This document shows, in pieces, positions 1 through 8,507 of a stretch of DNA of 64,000 bases; position 1 is the first letter of the stretch; every line of letters begins with the position of its first letter. Below the pieces are notes generated by a model that saw nothing but the letters and a program-made list of their open reading frames with translations, searched no databases and had not been told where the DNA came from. The position numbers and the translations under genes are program-made. The stretch lies in NCBI GenBank assembly GCA_003483745.1, contig DMYD01000054.1, forward strand, positions 13,959 to 77,958. The letters run 5' to 3'. The DNA comes from Roseburia sp. GTDB taxonomy: Bacteria > Bacillota > Clostridia > Lachnospirales > Lachnospiraceae.

Positions 1-990
1 ATGAGTGACATCAAGGATCTCGATCACGTAGTGAATGCATCTGCATACTTAAGCAGACAGGATTACAGCGGAGTGTATCATTTGAATACCGCCTTTTCCG
101 GTGGATATGTGCGTGGTATTGACAACAGCTATTTTGATACCTGTAATTATATCATGAAAGAGGGACGTGCCTTTACGGACGAGGATTTTAAAAAGTATAA
201 AAAAGTTGCTATTCTGGATACAGATTCCGCAAGTGCATTGTTTCAGGGAGAAGATCCGGTCGGGAACACGATTGAGATCCAGAAAGAGCCGTATACGGTA
301 ATTGGAATCGTAACCAAAGCAAAAGTGTTTGAACCGGTGATCAATTCCATTGATGATTACTATACATATGCACAGGATACGGCAGGTTCTATTTATATAC
401 CGAATACGACCTGGCCGATTATTTATCAGTATGATGAGCCACAGAATGTTGTGATCCGTGTGGACAGTACCGATAACATGACATCTGCCGGAAAGGCGTG
501 TGCGGACGTGCTCAATAATTATCTGACACCGAAGGATGAAACAATCCAGTATAAAGCAAAAGATTTATTAGAGCAGGCACAGCAGATCCAGGAACTCAGC
601 AGTTCCACAAATACAATGCTGATCTGGATCGCGGGAATCTCATTGATTGTTGGTGGTATCGGTGTTATGAATATCATGCTGGTATCCGTTACAGAGCGTA
701 CGCAGGAGATTGGATTAAAGAAAGCAATCGGTGCAAGAAAGTCCAAAATCCTGAATCAGTTTTTGACGGAGGCAGCGGTGCTCACAAGTTTAGGCGGTGT
801 GCTGGGTGTGATCGTCGGTATCATATTAGCGGAGATCATTTCCTATGTGACAACGATGCCGGTTGCAATCAGCATTCCGGCTGCAATCGGTTCCGTGCTG
901 TTTTCCATGGTGATCGGTATCGTATTCGGAGTTTTCCCGTCTTATAAAGCGGCAAACTTAAATCCGATCGACGCATTGCGCCATGAATAA
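1..990 (+). CDS. ABC transporter permease, MacB/FtsX type (5' end outside window)
   Basis: This is the C-terminal part of a MacB-type permease, an inner-membrane protein that works with an ABC ATPase to export peptides or drugs or to move lipoproteins. The visible 329 residues are the back of the periplasmic-type core domain (residues ~1-195), a membrane helix at ~205-228 (GISLIVGGIGVMNIML, the family's typical first FtsX-domain helix), then helices at ~255-280 and ~290-318, ending in the usual GVFPSYKAANLNPIDALRHE-like tail. The N-terminal helix that precedes the core domain is missing, so the open frame almost certainly continues upstream of base 1 and the ATG at base 1 is internal. The partner ATPase would lie upstream, outside the window. 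Substrate unknown. Confidence 0.9.
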   Translation: MSDIKDLDHVVNASAYLSRQDYSGVYHLNTAFSGGYVRGIDNSYFDTCNYIMKEGRAFTDEDFKKYKKVAILDTDSASALFQGEDPVGNTIEIQKEPYTVIGIVTKAKVFEPVINSIDDYYTYAQDTAGSIYIPNTTWPIIYQYDEPQNVVIRVDSTDNMTSAGKACADVLNNYLTPKDETIQYKAKDLLEQAQQIQELSSSTNTMLIWIAGISLIVGGIGVMNIMLVSVTERTQEIGLKKAIGARKSKILNQFLTEAAVLTSLGGVLGVIVGIILAEIISYVTTMPVAISIPAAIGSVLFSMVIGIVFGVFPSYKAANLNPIDALRHE

Positions 991-1029
991 GCACTTTGAT
1001 AACGGTGCAGACCTGAAATGGAGATTAAC

Positions 1030-2208
1030 GTGAAAAAAATCGTGATGTTTGAGGGGGGTGTGGAAACGCTTGCATATTTCTCAAAACAGATGGCAGAACA
1101 GTTTGTTAAAATGGGATATGCAGTGTTTTTCTACGACCTGAAAGATGAAAAGGGAAGTGCCAAAAGGCTGAGAAAATTCATAAAACCCGGCGAAACGGTG
1201 ATGATCACTTTCAATTTCCAGGGGCTGGAAAAAGAAGCGGGTATATACAGTGAAAAAAATGGCTATGTATGGGATGAATATAAGATTCCCTGTTATAACA
1301 TTGCGGCGGATCATCCTTATTATTATGATAACCGCCTGCGTGATCTGCCGACCGGGTATCACCATATCAGTATTGACAGAAAACAGGAGGCATATTTTTT
1401 GAAATATTATCCCGAACATCAAAGTTCTGGATTTCTTCCGTTAGCGGGAACCGGGCTTGACGGGGCACTTGAGGTGCCTTATGAAAAACGGGATATCGAT
1501 GTGATCATGACTGGAAATTATACCCATCCTTCCTTTTTTGAACAGCATATTAACTGGATCAATGATGAGTATGCGGCATTTTACCGTAGAATCATTGAAG
1601 AACTATTGGAAAGAACGGATCAGACCATTGAGGAAGTGGCTCTGCGTCACTGCGAACGTGAGATGGGAGAAGTGGCACCGGATGATTTCAGGCTTGTGAT
1701 GCATAAGATGATCTTCATTGATCTGTATGTGCGTAATTACTGGCGTGGACTGGTGATAAAGACGCTGGCGGAAGCGGGGATCGTCGTGGATGTCATTGGA
1801 AAAGGATGGGAAAAACTTGATTGTACTGCGATGCAGAATGTACGGATTCATCCGCAGACCGATTCTCAGACCTGCTTAGAGCAGCTTGCACACGCGAAGA
1901 TCTCGATCAATGTGATGCCGTGGTTTAAAGACGGTGCACATGACCGGGTGTTTAATTCTATTTTAAACGGGGCAGTTTGTGTTTCCGATACCAGTCAATA
2001 CCTTTGTGAAGAGTTAAAAGAGGGTGAAGGTGTCTCGTATTATGATCTGAATCATTTAGAACAGCTGCCGGTAAAAGTCAAAGATCTGCTGGCAGATGAA
2101 GGGCAGATGAGAGATATTGTCATGCGGGGAGTGGAAAAGACCGCAGAGAAGCACACCTGGGCGCAGAGAGCAACAGAACTGGAAAAAGGTATATTATACT
2201 TGCATTAA
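1030..2208 (+). CDS. CgeB-like glycosyltransferase
   Basis: A soluble protein of 392 residues that looks like the glycosyltransferase family named after the B. subtilis spore-maturation protein CgeB. It has an N-terminal alpha/beta domain (DUF3880-like) and a C-terminal GT-B domain of the Glyco_trans_1_2 type. The region INVMPWFKDGAHDRVFN and the following GAVCVSDTS is where such enzymes bind the nucleotide-sugar, and the tail carries the typical KHTWAQRA helix. I place the start at the GTG at 1030 because GGAG at 1020-1023 sits six bases upstream; the in-frame ATG at 1018 overlaps that site and has none of its own. The acceptor is unknown. It is 39 bases downstream of the permease gene and may be co-transcribed with it. 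Confidence 0.75.
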   Translation: MKKIVMFEGGVETLAYFSKQMAEQFVKMGYAVFFYDLKDEKGSAKRLRKFIKPGETVMITFNFQGLEKEAGIYSEKNGYVWDEYKIPCYNIAADHPYYYDNRLRDLPTGYHHISIDRKQEAYFLKYYPEHQSSGFLPLAGTGLDGALEVPYEKRDIDVIMTGNYTHPSFFEQHINWINDEYAAFYRRIIEELLERTDQTIEEVALRHCEREMGEVAPDDFRLVMHKMIFIDLYVRNYWRGLVIKTLAEAGIVVDVIGKGWEKLDCTAMQNVRIHPQTDSQTCLEQLAHAKISINVMPWFKDGAHDRVFNSILNGAVCVSDTSQYLCEELKEGEGVSYYDLNHLEQLPVKVKDLLADEGQMRDIVMRGVEKTAEKHTWAQRATELEKGILYLH

Positions 2209-2228
2209 GGAAATAATGAGTGTATAAT
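2200..2228 (+). promoter_or_regulatory. Sigma-A promoter for the serS T-box transcript
   Basis: TTGCAT at 2200-2205, a 17-base spacer and TATAAT at 2223-2228. The -35 box overlaps the end of the preceding glycosyltransferase gene. The predicted transcript starts near 2235, at the beginning of the T-box leader. Confidence 0.75.
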
Positions 2229-2234
2229 AACGTC

Positions 2235-2515
2235 AGAATTTGGCAGTGATGGAAGCTGCGGTGATGAGACTGTTTCAGAGAGCCGGTGGATGGTGAGAAC
2301 CGGTACAGGGTAGTGCCTTTCCACTTCCGGAGCCGGTGATGAAAGTCACGGGGTCGTATCCCATAGCATACGAATTGAGAGGTCATTGCAAAGAAGAGGT
2401 TTTGAAAAAAGCTTCCGATAAAGATCATGCAGTGACAAAATGGGTGGCAACGCGGAAGTGTGATTCAGCCTTTCGTCCCATGTGCAGGATGGCACATAGG
2501 GCGGAAGGCTTTTTG
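2235..2515 (+). promoter_or_regulatory. T-box leader controlling serS (serine specifier UCC)
   Basis: A tRNA-sensing leader that lets serS be transcribed when uncharged tRNA-Ser accumulates. The distal stem I signature GAGAGCCGGTGG...GGTGAGAACCGG lies at about 2277-2303. In the 3' strand of stem I the triplet TCC at 2320-2322, followed by A, aligns with the specifier position and is a serine codon. The T-box bulge GGGTGGCAACGCGG is at about 2442-2455, one base off the usual GGGTGGNACCGCG. It is followed by a terminator hairpin (arms 2468-2485 and 2492-2509) and a T run at 2510-2514. The specifier agrees with the gene downstream. Confidence 0.93.
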
Positions 2516-2609
2516 TGTTATCATAAGAAAAATGCCAGGCGGATGTTTTTGCCGGCAAAAACAGAAATTTACAAAAACAAGTGGTGTATTCCACAGAAAG
2601 AGGAGAAAG

Positions 2610-3899
2610 ATGATCGATTTAAAATTTTTAAGAGAAAATCCGGAAGTTGTAAAACAGAATATTAAAAATAAGTTTCAGGATCACAAACTTCCGTTAGTAG
2701 ATGAGGTAATCGAGCTTGATGCAAAGGCAAGAGCTGTACAGCAGGAAGCAGATGATCTGCGTGCAAGCAGAAATAAACTGTCCAAACAGATCGGACAGCT
2801 GATGGGACAGGGCAAAAAAGATGAGGCAGAGGCAGTGAAAGCACAGGTAAATGCCAACGCAGCACGCCTTGCAGAGTTAGAAGAGCAGGAAAAAGAACTG
2901 CAGGATAAAGTAACTAAAATTATGATGACAATTCCAAATATCATTGATCCGTCTGTGCCGATCGGAAAAGATGACAGCTGCAATGTGGAGATTGAAAAAT
3001 TCGGCGAGCCGGTTGTACCGGATTTTGAGATTCCATATCACACAGAAATCATGGAACGTTTCAATGGTATTGATCTTGACGCGGCAGGAAAAGTTGCAGG
3101 AAACGGTTTTTACTATTTGATGGGTGATATCGCACGTCTCCATTCTGCAGTGATCTCTTATGCACGTGATTTTATGATCGACCGTGGATTTACTTATGTA
3201 ATTCCTCCATTTATGATCCGAAGCAATGTGGTAACGGGTGTTATGAGTTTTGACGAGATGGATGCCATGATGTATAAGATTGAGGGTGAGGACCTTTATC
3301 TGATCGGTACTTCCGAGCATTCCATGATCGGTAAATTCATCGATACGATCAATGAGGAAGAAAAACTTCCGTATACACTGACTTCCTATTCTCCATGTTT
3401 CCGTAAAGAGAAGGGTGCACACGGTATCGAGGAGCGTGGTGTATACCGTATCCACCAGTTCGAGAAACAGGAGATGATCGTTGTCTGCAAACCGGAAGAG
3501 TCAAAAGCATGGTATGATAAATTATGGCAGAACACCGTAGACTTATTCCGCAGCCTGGATATTCCGGTTCGTACTTTAGAGTGCTGCTCCGGTGACCTTG
3601 CTGACTTAAAGGTAAAATCCTGTGACGTTGAGGCATGGTCTCCGAGACAGAAAAAATACTTTGAGGTTGGAAGCTGCTCAAACTTAGGAGATGCACAGGC
3701 AAGACGTTTAAAGATCCGTGTAAAAGGCTCTGATGGAAACAAATATTTTGCCCATACCTTAAATAACACCGTTGTTGCACCGCCTAGAATGCTGATTGCA
3801 TTTTTGGAGAATAACTTAAATGAGGACGGCAGTGTCAATGTACCAAAAGCATTACAGCCGTATATGGGTGGAAAAGAGAAACTTATTCCAGTAAAATAA
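2610..3899 (+). CDS. serS: Seryl-tRNA synthetase
   Basis: Class II aminoacyl-tRNA synthetase that charges tRNA-Ser (and tRNA-Sec where present) with serine in the cytoplasm. The 429-residue protein has the long N-terminal antiparallel coiled-coil arm that grips the tRNA extra arm (residues ~30-105, rich in K, E, A and Q). The catalytic domain follows, with motif 2 around FRKEKGAHGIEERG and RIHQFEKQEM and motif 3 near PPRMLIAFLENN. The open frame extends back to 2460, into the T-box terminator. The real start is the ATG at 2610, where AGGAG at 2601-2605 is well placed and the protein begins MIDLKFLREN as in other SerRS. Length is normal for the family. Confidence 0.97.
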   Translation: MIDLKFLRENPEVVKQNIKNKFQDHKLPLVDEVIELDAKARAVQQEADDLRASRNKLSKQIGQLMGQGKKDEAEAVKAQVNANAARLAELEEQEKELQDKVTKIMMTIPNIIDPSVPIGKDDSCNVEIEKFGEPVVPDFEIPYHTEIMERFNGIDLDAAGKVAGNGFYYLMGDIARLHSAVISYARDFMIDRGFTYVIPPFMIRSNVVTGVMSFDEMDAMMYKIEGEDLYLIGTSEHSMIGKFIDTINEEEKLPYTLTSYSPCFRKEKGAHGIEERGVYRIHQFEKQEMIVVCKPEESKAWYDKLWQNTVDLFRSLDIPVRTLECCSGDLADLKVKSCDVEAWSPRQKKYFEVGSCSNLGDAQARRLKIRVKGSDGNKYFAHTLNNTVVAPPRMLIAFLENNLNEDGSVNVPKALQPYMGGKEKLIPVK

Positions 3900-3961
3900 T
3901 TTATAGAAATAAAAATCTGCTGTGCCGGTAAGAACCGTGAACAGCGGAAATCTATGTGATG

Positions 3962-4008
3962 AAAAAAGAAGTACATGTTCAGGAGTTTTTGAACGTGCAC
4001 TTCTTTTT
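3962..4008. terminator. Bidirectional terminator between serS and ppiB
   Basis: Inverted repeat with arms GAAGTACATGTTCA (3968-3981) and TGAACGTGCACTTC (3990-4003), flanked by A6 on the left and T5 on the right. It can end transcription from both converging genes. Confidence 0.85.
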
Positions 4009-4036
4009 GCCTATAAAAAATATTTACATCATCAGA

Positions 4037-4555
4037 TCAGCATTTTTCCGGTTCCGGGTAATCTACGCCGAAAGTTTCAATCGTAACGGTTTTCATGCGC
4101 TGTGTCTCTAATGGTCTGTCGCTGTAATCAGTTGCTGTCTCTGCAATCTTGTTTACAATATCCATTCCCTCAGTGATCTTACCGAAAGCTGCATAAGCTC
4201 CGTCTAAGTGTGGAGAAGTTTTATGCATGATGAAGAACTGGCTGCCGGCTGAATCCGGATGCATAGCTCTTGCCATGGATAAAACGCCCTCTGTGTGTTT
4301 TAAATCATTTTTGAAACCATTCTGGGAAAATTCACCTTTGATGTCGTAACCAGGACCACCCATACCGGTTCCATCCGGGCAGCCGCCCTGGATCATGAAG
4401 CCTTTGATGACACGGTGGAAGATCAGTCCGTCATAATAACCCTGTTTAATTAAGCTGATGAAATTGTTAACGGTATTCGGGGCGATTTCCGGATACAGTT
4501 CCGCTTTCATGATATCGCCATTTTCCATTTCAATCGTAACGATTGGATTTGCCAT
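4037..4555 (-). CDS. ppiB: Peptidyl-prolyl cis-trans isomerase, cyclophilin type
   Basis: A 172-residue single-domain cytoplasmic cyclophilin that speeds proline isomerisation during protein folding. There is no signal peptide. The active-site region is clear: FHRVIKGFMIQGG near residue 45 supplies the catalytic arginine (FHRV) and the FMIQGGD-like strand, followed by the GSQFFIM strand and the HLDGAYAAFGKI loop where cyclophilins keep a Trp or an aromatic residue. The start is supported by AAGAGG upstream of the ATG. It converges on serS with a shared terminator between them. Confidence 0.95.
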   Translation of the reverse strand: MANPIVTIEMENGDIMKAELYPEIAPNTVNNFISLIKQGYYDGLIFHRVIKGFMIQGGCPDGTGMGGPGYDIKGEFSQNGFKNDLKHTEGVLSMARAMHPDSAGSQFFIMHKTSPHLDGAYAAFGKITEGMDIVNKIAETATDYSDRPLETQRMKTVTIETFGVDYPEPEKC

Positions 4556-4668
4556 AATTGCGTACCTCTTTTCAAAATAATAGTACCTGTAACATCATTA
4601 CAGGATACCGTTTTATTGTAGCCGAAAAAAAACGAGTAGTAAAGTAAATAATTTAAGAAAATCTTTGC

Positions 4669-4697
4669 TTGAATTCAGCTGCTTTACAGGGTAACAT
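4669..4697 (+). promoter_or_regulatory. Candidate sigma-A promoter for the C39-like gene
   Basis: TTGAAT at 4669-4674, a 17-base spacer and TAACAT at 4692-4697. A second possibility is TTGAGA (4712-4717) with TATTTT (4735-4740), also spaced 17 bases. I cannot choose between them. Confidence 0.4.
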
Positions 4698-4779
4698 AAA
4701 TATAGATAAGTTTGAGAAGAAAATGGGGATATGCTATTTTTGATGTTAAAAATCAGATCAGAATAGGGAGGATGGATAT

Positions 4780-5679
4780 TTGAAGCTTCAGAAAAGAAAG
4801 GAGTACAGCTTTTATGCAATGCTGGCAGGAATATTTCTGCTGATTGCAGGGGCATATTGTCTGGATGGAAATTTGGTGCCGGAGAATGATAAAGCCGTTG
4901 CAGATGCTTCTGCCACGCAGCCGGAATATGTGCCGGCAGTGAAATTGTATGCGGGGATTTTTACAAAACTGGATGGCGAAGAGTATGCTGTGATTGAAAA
5001 AAACAAAGATATCCTGGTAGCGGCAGCAAACAGAGGTTATTATCAGGAGGCAGATGTCTATTCTTTTTTGCAGGGACCAAAATCCTGGGGAGAGGGACGG
5101 TCATGGTCCGGTGAATGGAGTAATCAGTATGTGCGTGGCAATTATTTCGGCAATTTTGGGTGTGGACTGTGCTGTATGGCGAATATATACAGTACATTTT
5201 CCGGTCATAGCTGTTCGCCGTGGGACATGTTTATGTATGCGCGGGAAACTTCCGGATACACGCCGACGAAAAAGGTTGGCGCAATCGGCTGGGGCGATAT
5301 GAAAACGGTCATGCGCAAATGCGGGTTTGATGCGGAACTTTACACAAAACCGCAGTCTTATGAGGCGTTTCAGGAGCAGGTCAAAGCAGCAAAAAGTGCA
5401 GTTGTTTTAGTCAGCAGCCATGATGATAATACTTACTGGAAAAAAACAGGCGGTCACTATGTGAATATCTGCCTGTATAAAGAGGATACAGATGAGGTAT
5501 TTCTTGCGGATCCGGCAGATCCTGATGGAAACCGAAATTATATTCCATTGCGTTATGTTTATGATGCTTTAAAAACGGTTAGTAAATATCAGTATCTTCT
5601 GGTAGACGGCTATTCTGAGGAAAACAATCAGTGGAAACAGGATGGAATCGATGAAGCGTGGGTTGCACCGCAGAAATGA
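4780..5679 (+). CDS. Secreted or membrane-anchored C39-like cysteine peptidase domain protein
   Basis: A 299-residue protein with an N-terminal hydrophobic segment (residues ~12-28, AMLAGIFLLIAGAYCL) that should export it or anchor it outside the membrane. The C-terminal ~180 residues look like a Peptidase_C39_2 papain-like domain: a candidate nucleophile Cys128 in NFGCGLCC, His226 in GGHYVNI and an Asp near 245 in LADPADPDG. No partner transporter is adjacent, so a bacteriocin-processing role is not supported. It may act on the cell wall or on a surface protein. The start is a TTG at 4780 preceded by AGGGAGG (4765-4771); no in-frame ATG or GTG fits better. It is followed at 62 bases by a secreted glycosidase, which suggests an envelope role. 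Confidence 0.75.
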   Translation: MKLQKRKEYSFYAMLAGIFLLIAGAYCLDGNLVPENDKAVADASATQPEYVPAVKLYAGIFTKLDGEEYAVIEKNKDILVAAANRGYYQEADVYSFLQGPKSWGEGRSWSGEWSNQYVRGNYFGNFGCGLCCMANIYSTFSGHSCSPWDMFMYARETSGYTPTKKVGAIGWGDMKTVMRKCGFDAELYTKPQSYEAFQEQVKAAKSAVVLVSSHDDNTYWKKTGGHYVNICLYKEDTDEVFLADPADPDGNRNYIPLRYVYDALKTVSKYQYLLVDGYSEENNQWKQDGIDEAWVAPQK

Positions 5680-5741
5680 CATCTGTTATAATACCGGTAA
5701 GCTTGTCATAGTGTGAAATATTGTAATAGAATGGAGAAATT

Positions 5742-7034
5742 ATGAATCAGGAAGAAAGAAGGCAGAGAAGACAGGACGATTTTAAGCATGCAGCAGTGGT
5801 AGTTACCGTGTTTATACTGGTTTTAATGGTAGTGCTTGCAGGGGTTGCAGTTGCTGTACATAAGTTTTTGCCAAAGAGTAATAAAACAGATAAAACAACG
5901 GAAACGCGGAGTACAGAGACACTGAATGATTCACGGGACATGCAGAATCCGGGTGAAGCAACAGAACCGGCAGTGGATCCGTTGGACGAACAGGCATCAC
6001 AGCTTGTATCAGGTATGTCTTTAGAAGATAAAGTGGCGCAGATGTTTGTGATTACACCGGAAGCATTGACAGGATATGCAAGTGTGACAGCGGCCGGAGA
6101 TACGACGAAGGCAGCATATGAAAGCAGACCGGTCGGCGGACTGATCTATATGGCAGATAATCTTCTTAGTACAGAACAGACGACAGAGATGCTTACCAAT
6201 ATGCAGAATATTGCCATGGAGCGGACAGGTCTGCCGGTATTCCTAAGTGTGGATGAGGAAGGTGGAACAGTTGCAAGAGTGGCAAAGAATGATGCTTTTG
6301 GAGTGACAGATGTTGGAAATATGAGTGATATTGGAGCGACCGGTGATGCACAGAATGCATACAATGCCGGCGTGACGATCGGAACTTATTTAAAACAGCT
6401 TGGCTTCAATGTCGATTATGCACCGGTTGCAGATGTGCTTACCAACCCGGATAATACAGTGATCGGCACAAGATCTTTTGGCTCAGATGCATCCGTGGTA
6501 GCGGACATGGTCACAAAAGAACTTGAGGGATTAAGCAGTCAGGGAGTTTTTGGGGTAGTAAAACATTTTCCGGGCCATGGAGGTGTCTCCGGGGATTCTC
6601 ATGACGGAGCGGTGACGATGGATAAGTCCTTAGAAGAGCTGATGCAGACAGAGTTTGTGCCGTTTCAGAAAGCGGTGGAAAACGGTGTATCGTTCGTTAT
6701 GGTTGGACACATTTCTGTTCCACAGGTAGTCGGGGATAATACACCGGCATCCCTGTCTCAGATGATGGTGAGCAATGTATTGAGAGAACAGCTTGGATAT
6801 CAGGGAATTGTGATCACGGATGCCATGAATATGGGGGCAATTACCGGAAGCTATACGGCAGATCAGGCAGCAGTCATGGCAGTCAATGCCGGCGTGGATA
6901 TGATCTTAATGCCGCAGGATTATGAAACCGCATATAATGGACTGCTTCAGGCGGTACAGGATGGAACAATCACGGAGGATCGCATCAACGAATCCGTGAC
7001 ACGCATTGTAAAAGTAAAGCTGCAGATGCAATAA
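5742..7034 (+). CDS. Glycoside hydrolase family 3, NagZ-like beta-N-acetylhexosaminidase
   Basis: A 430-residue GH3 enzyme of the type that removes terminal N-acetylglucosamine from peptidoglycan fragments. The NagZ signature KHFPGHGGVSGDSH is present (residues ~270-283), carrying the His/Asp dyad that separates NagZ-type enzymes from other GH3 glycosidases. The nucleophile aspartate is probably that of VITDAMNMGAI near residue 363. An N-terminal membrane helix (residues ~18-42, VVVTVFILVLMVVLAGVAV) and a Thr/Glu/Asp-rich linker place the catalytic domain outside the cell, unlike the cytoplasmic enterobacterial NagZ. It lies 62 bases after the C39-like gene and is probably co-transcribed with it. 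Confidence 0.9.
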   Translation: MNQEERRQRRQDDFKHAAVVVTVFILVLMVVLAGVAVAVHKFLPKSNKTDKTTETRSTETLNDSRDMQNPGEATEPAVDPLDEQASQLVSGMSLEDKVAQMFVITPEALTGYASVTAAGDTTKAAYESRPVGGLIYMADNLLSTEQTTEMLTNMQNIAMERTGLPVFLSVDEEGGTVARVAKNDAFGVTDVGNMSDIGATGDAQNAYNAGVTIGTYLKQLGFNVDYAPVADVLTNPDNTVIGTRSFGSDASVVADMVTKELEGLSSQGVFGVVKHFPGHGGVSGDSHDGAVTMDKSLEELMQTEFVPFQKAVENGVSFVMVGHISVPQVVGDNTPASLSQMMVSNVLREQLGYQGIVITDAMNMGAITGSYTADQAAVMAVNAGVDMILMPQDYETAYNGLLQAVQDGTITEDRINESVTRIVKVKLQMQ

Positions 7035-7111
7035 AGCAGACTTTACAAACAACTGGAAAAATAGGATAATAGTAATAGATTTACAGTTGAGATACGAATG
7101 GGGAATGCAAC

Positions 7112-7870
7112 ATGGAAATAAAGCGCGTAGGAGAAAATAAAATCAGATGTGCCCTGACGGAGGAAGAAATCCGAGAGATGGGCTTTGATATTGATGAGAT
7201 CATTGGCAATGGAGAGGCAACACAGAAGTTTATGCGTGTTGTTTTAAAAATCGTGGAAGAACAGGAAAACATCAGTCTGGAAAATATCTCCCCGATGGTA
7301 AAAGCAGAGCTGCTCTCTGACCACAGTATGGCGATCACGTTTGGTGGAGATTCGGATATGAGTTTTCAGCAGCTGATGGATGCAATTTCGAATCTTGTTG
7401 GACAGATGACACCAGAGAAAATACAGGAGTTTCGAAGCTTAAGCAAAGAAGAACGTCAGGGAGTATTAGACGCGTTCCTGGATCAGAAGAAAGCGGCAAA
7501 AGAACAGGAAGACACAGAAGAGAAACAGGAAAAAGAAAATAAAAAGAAGTCATCAAAAGAACAGAAAAAGTTAAAAAAAAGGCAGATGATCTGTGCACTC
7601 CGGTTCCTGGATTTAGATGAGGCATTGCGCATGGGAAGGGCTTGTTTTGAGGAGACTTTTCCAAAGAGCAGTCTTTACCGGTTAGAGGGAGCATACTATC
7701 TGATCATGGATTTTTCGAAGTTCCCGCGGGACGAAATGAAAGCGTTTGCATTTGGTGCAGTGGAGTATGATGCGGGCAGAATTTCGGAGATAGGACAAAT
7801 TTCTTATATCCGTGAACATGGAGAATGTATTGTTAAAAAAGAGGCACTGCAAACGCTGATGGCGTTGTAA
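7112..7870 (+). CDS. mecA: MecA-family Clp adaptor
   Basis: A 252-residue adaptor that hands substrates to the ClpC unfoldase. The N-terminal substrate-binding domain (MEIKRVGENKIRCALTEEEI onward, ~1-85) and the C-terminal ClpC-binding domain (~155-252) are joined by a very polar linker (~125-152, mostly K, E, Q). In Bacillus MecA targets ComK; in clostridia the client is unknown. The family match rests on the N-terminal pattern and the overall domain plan. It lies 77 bases downstream of the glycosidase gene. Confidence 0.82.
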   Translation: MEIKRVGENKIRCALTEEEIREMGFDIDEIIGNGEATQKFMRVVLKIVEEQENISLENISPMVKAELLSDHSMAITFGGDSDMSFQQLMDAISNLVGQMTPEKIQEFRSLSKEERQGVLDAFLDQKKAAKEQEDTEEKQEKENKKKSSKEQKKLKKRQMICALRFLDLDEALRMGRACFEETFPKSSLYRLEGAYYLIMDFSKFPRDEMKAFAFGAVEYDAGRISEIGQISYIREHGECIVKKEALQTLMAL

Positions 7871-7948
7871 CAAATGAATAAAAGACAGTTTGTAAATAGG
7901 CAAAATGGGAAAATCCATCTCTAAAATTTGGTAAAATTGCCGAACAAG

Positions 7949-7977
7949 TTGATGCCCTAAAATTTACCAGATATGCT
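7949..7977 (+). promoter_or_regulatory. Sigma-A promoter upstream of the 60-residue ORF
   Basis: TTGATG at 7949-7954, a 17-base spacer and TATGCT at 7972-7977. It implies a ~110-base 5' leader before the ATG at 8094. Confidence 0.55.
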
Positions 7978-8093
7978 ATTATGTCATAGGTGCGTACACA
8001 GCATATAGAGTTATACTTATGACGAAGGATTTATCATATCCGGATAGATCAGAGAAGACAGTGTAGAATAAGAGCAGGAGATGGAGAAGCGTT

Positions 8094-8276
8094 ATGAGCA
8101 GAGAGCAGCTTTTGGAACTCGAAGACATGAAAAGGGGACTTTTAGTACAGGCATACCGTATGAAACAGGAGTGCCCGCATATGTCACCAGTGGGATTAGA
8201 GCATGAAATGTATGCGGCTATTATGGCGGAAGTAAGAGATATTACAGCCAGAATACAAAGGTCTGCAGAAGCGTAG
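8094..8276 (+). CDS. Small hypothetical protein (60 residues)
   Basis: I do not recognise this protein. It is 60 residues, charged and predicted mostly helical, with no signal peptide, membrane helix or paired cysteines (a single Cys). I believe it is a real gene because GGAGATGGAG precedes the ATG at a workable distance, a -35/-10 pair lies ~110 bases upstream, and a strong terminator follows within 45 bases of the stop. The next gene has its own promoter, so this is probably a monocistronic unit between mecA and the ATPase operon. Confidence 0.6.
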   Translation: MSREQLLELEDMKRGLLVQAYRMKQECPHMSPVGLEHEMYAAIMAEVRDITARIQRSAEA

Positions 8277-8316
8277 CGGAGTAAAAAGTAAATATTGTTT
8301 AAGAGATACAAAAGAA

Positions 8317-8359
8317 GGATCGGGCAATGTGAAGAGATACATTGTCTGATTCTTTTTTT
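8317..8359 (+). terminator. Rho-independent terminator after the 60-residue ORF
   Basis: Arms GGATCGGGCAATGT and ACATTGTCTGATTC pair with two G-U wobbles and are followed by T7. It separates the small gene from the V-type ATPase operon. Confidence 0.85.
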
Positions 8360-8417
8360 GTGTTATAAAAAGGCATCAGAGTTTTATATTGACTGAAAAA
8401 ATAGTGGAAATAATGCC

Positions 8418-8446
8418 TTGCTATCAGATTAGGAAACGAATATAAT
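8418..8446 (+). promoter_or_regulatory. Sigma-A promoter of the V-type ATPase operon
   Basis: TTGCTA at 8418-8423, a 17-base spacer and TATAAT at 8441-8446, 62 bases before the first ATPase gene. Confidence 0.75.
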
Positions 8447-8507
8447 TAATATATCAGTAATTTTTGGGAAACGTAATAGACAACAGAAAGATTACGGGGG
8501 TTTTTTC

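Noticed and set aside
2460..2609. N-terminal extension of SerRS from 2460
   Set aside because: It would translate the T-box terminator; all SerRS begin MIDLKxLR as at 2610.
2877..3455. Long minus-strand frames opposite serS (also 3386-4000) and opposite other genes
   Set aside because: Antisense shadows of highly expressed genes; no start signals and implausible amino-acid composition.
4780..5679. Bacteriocin-processing C39 peptidase
   Set aside because: No ABC transporter is fused or adjacent and no double-glycine leader peptide gene was seen nearby.
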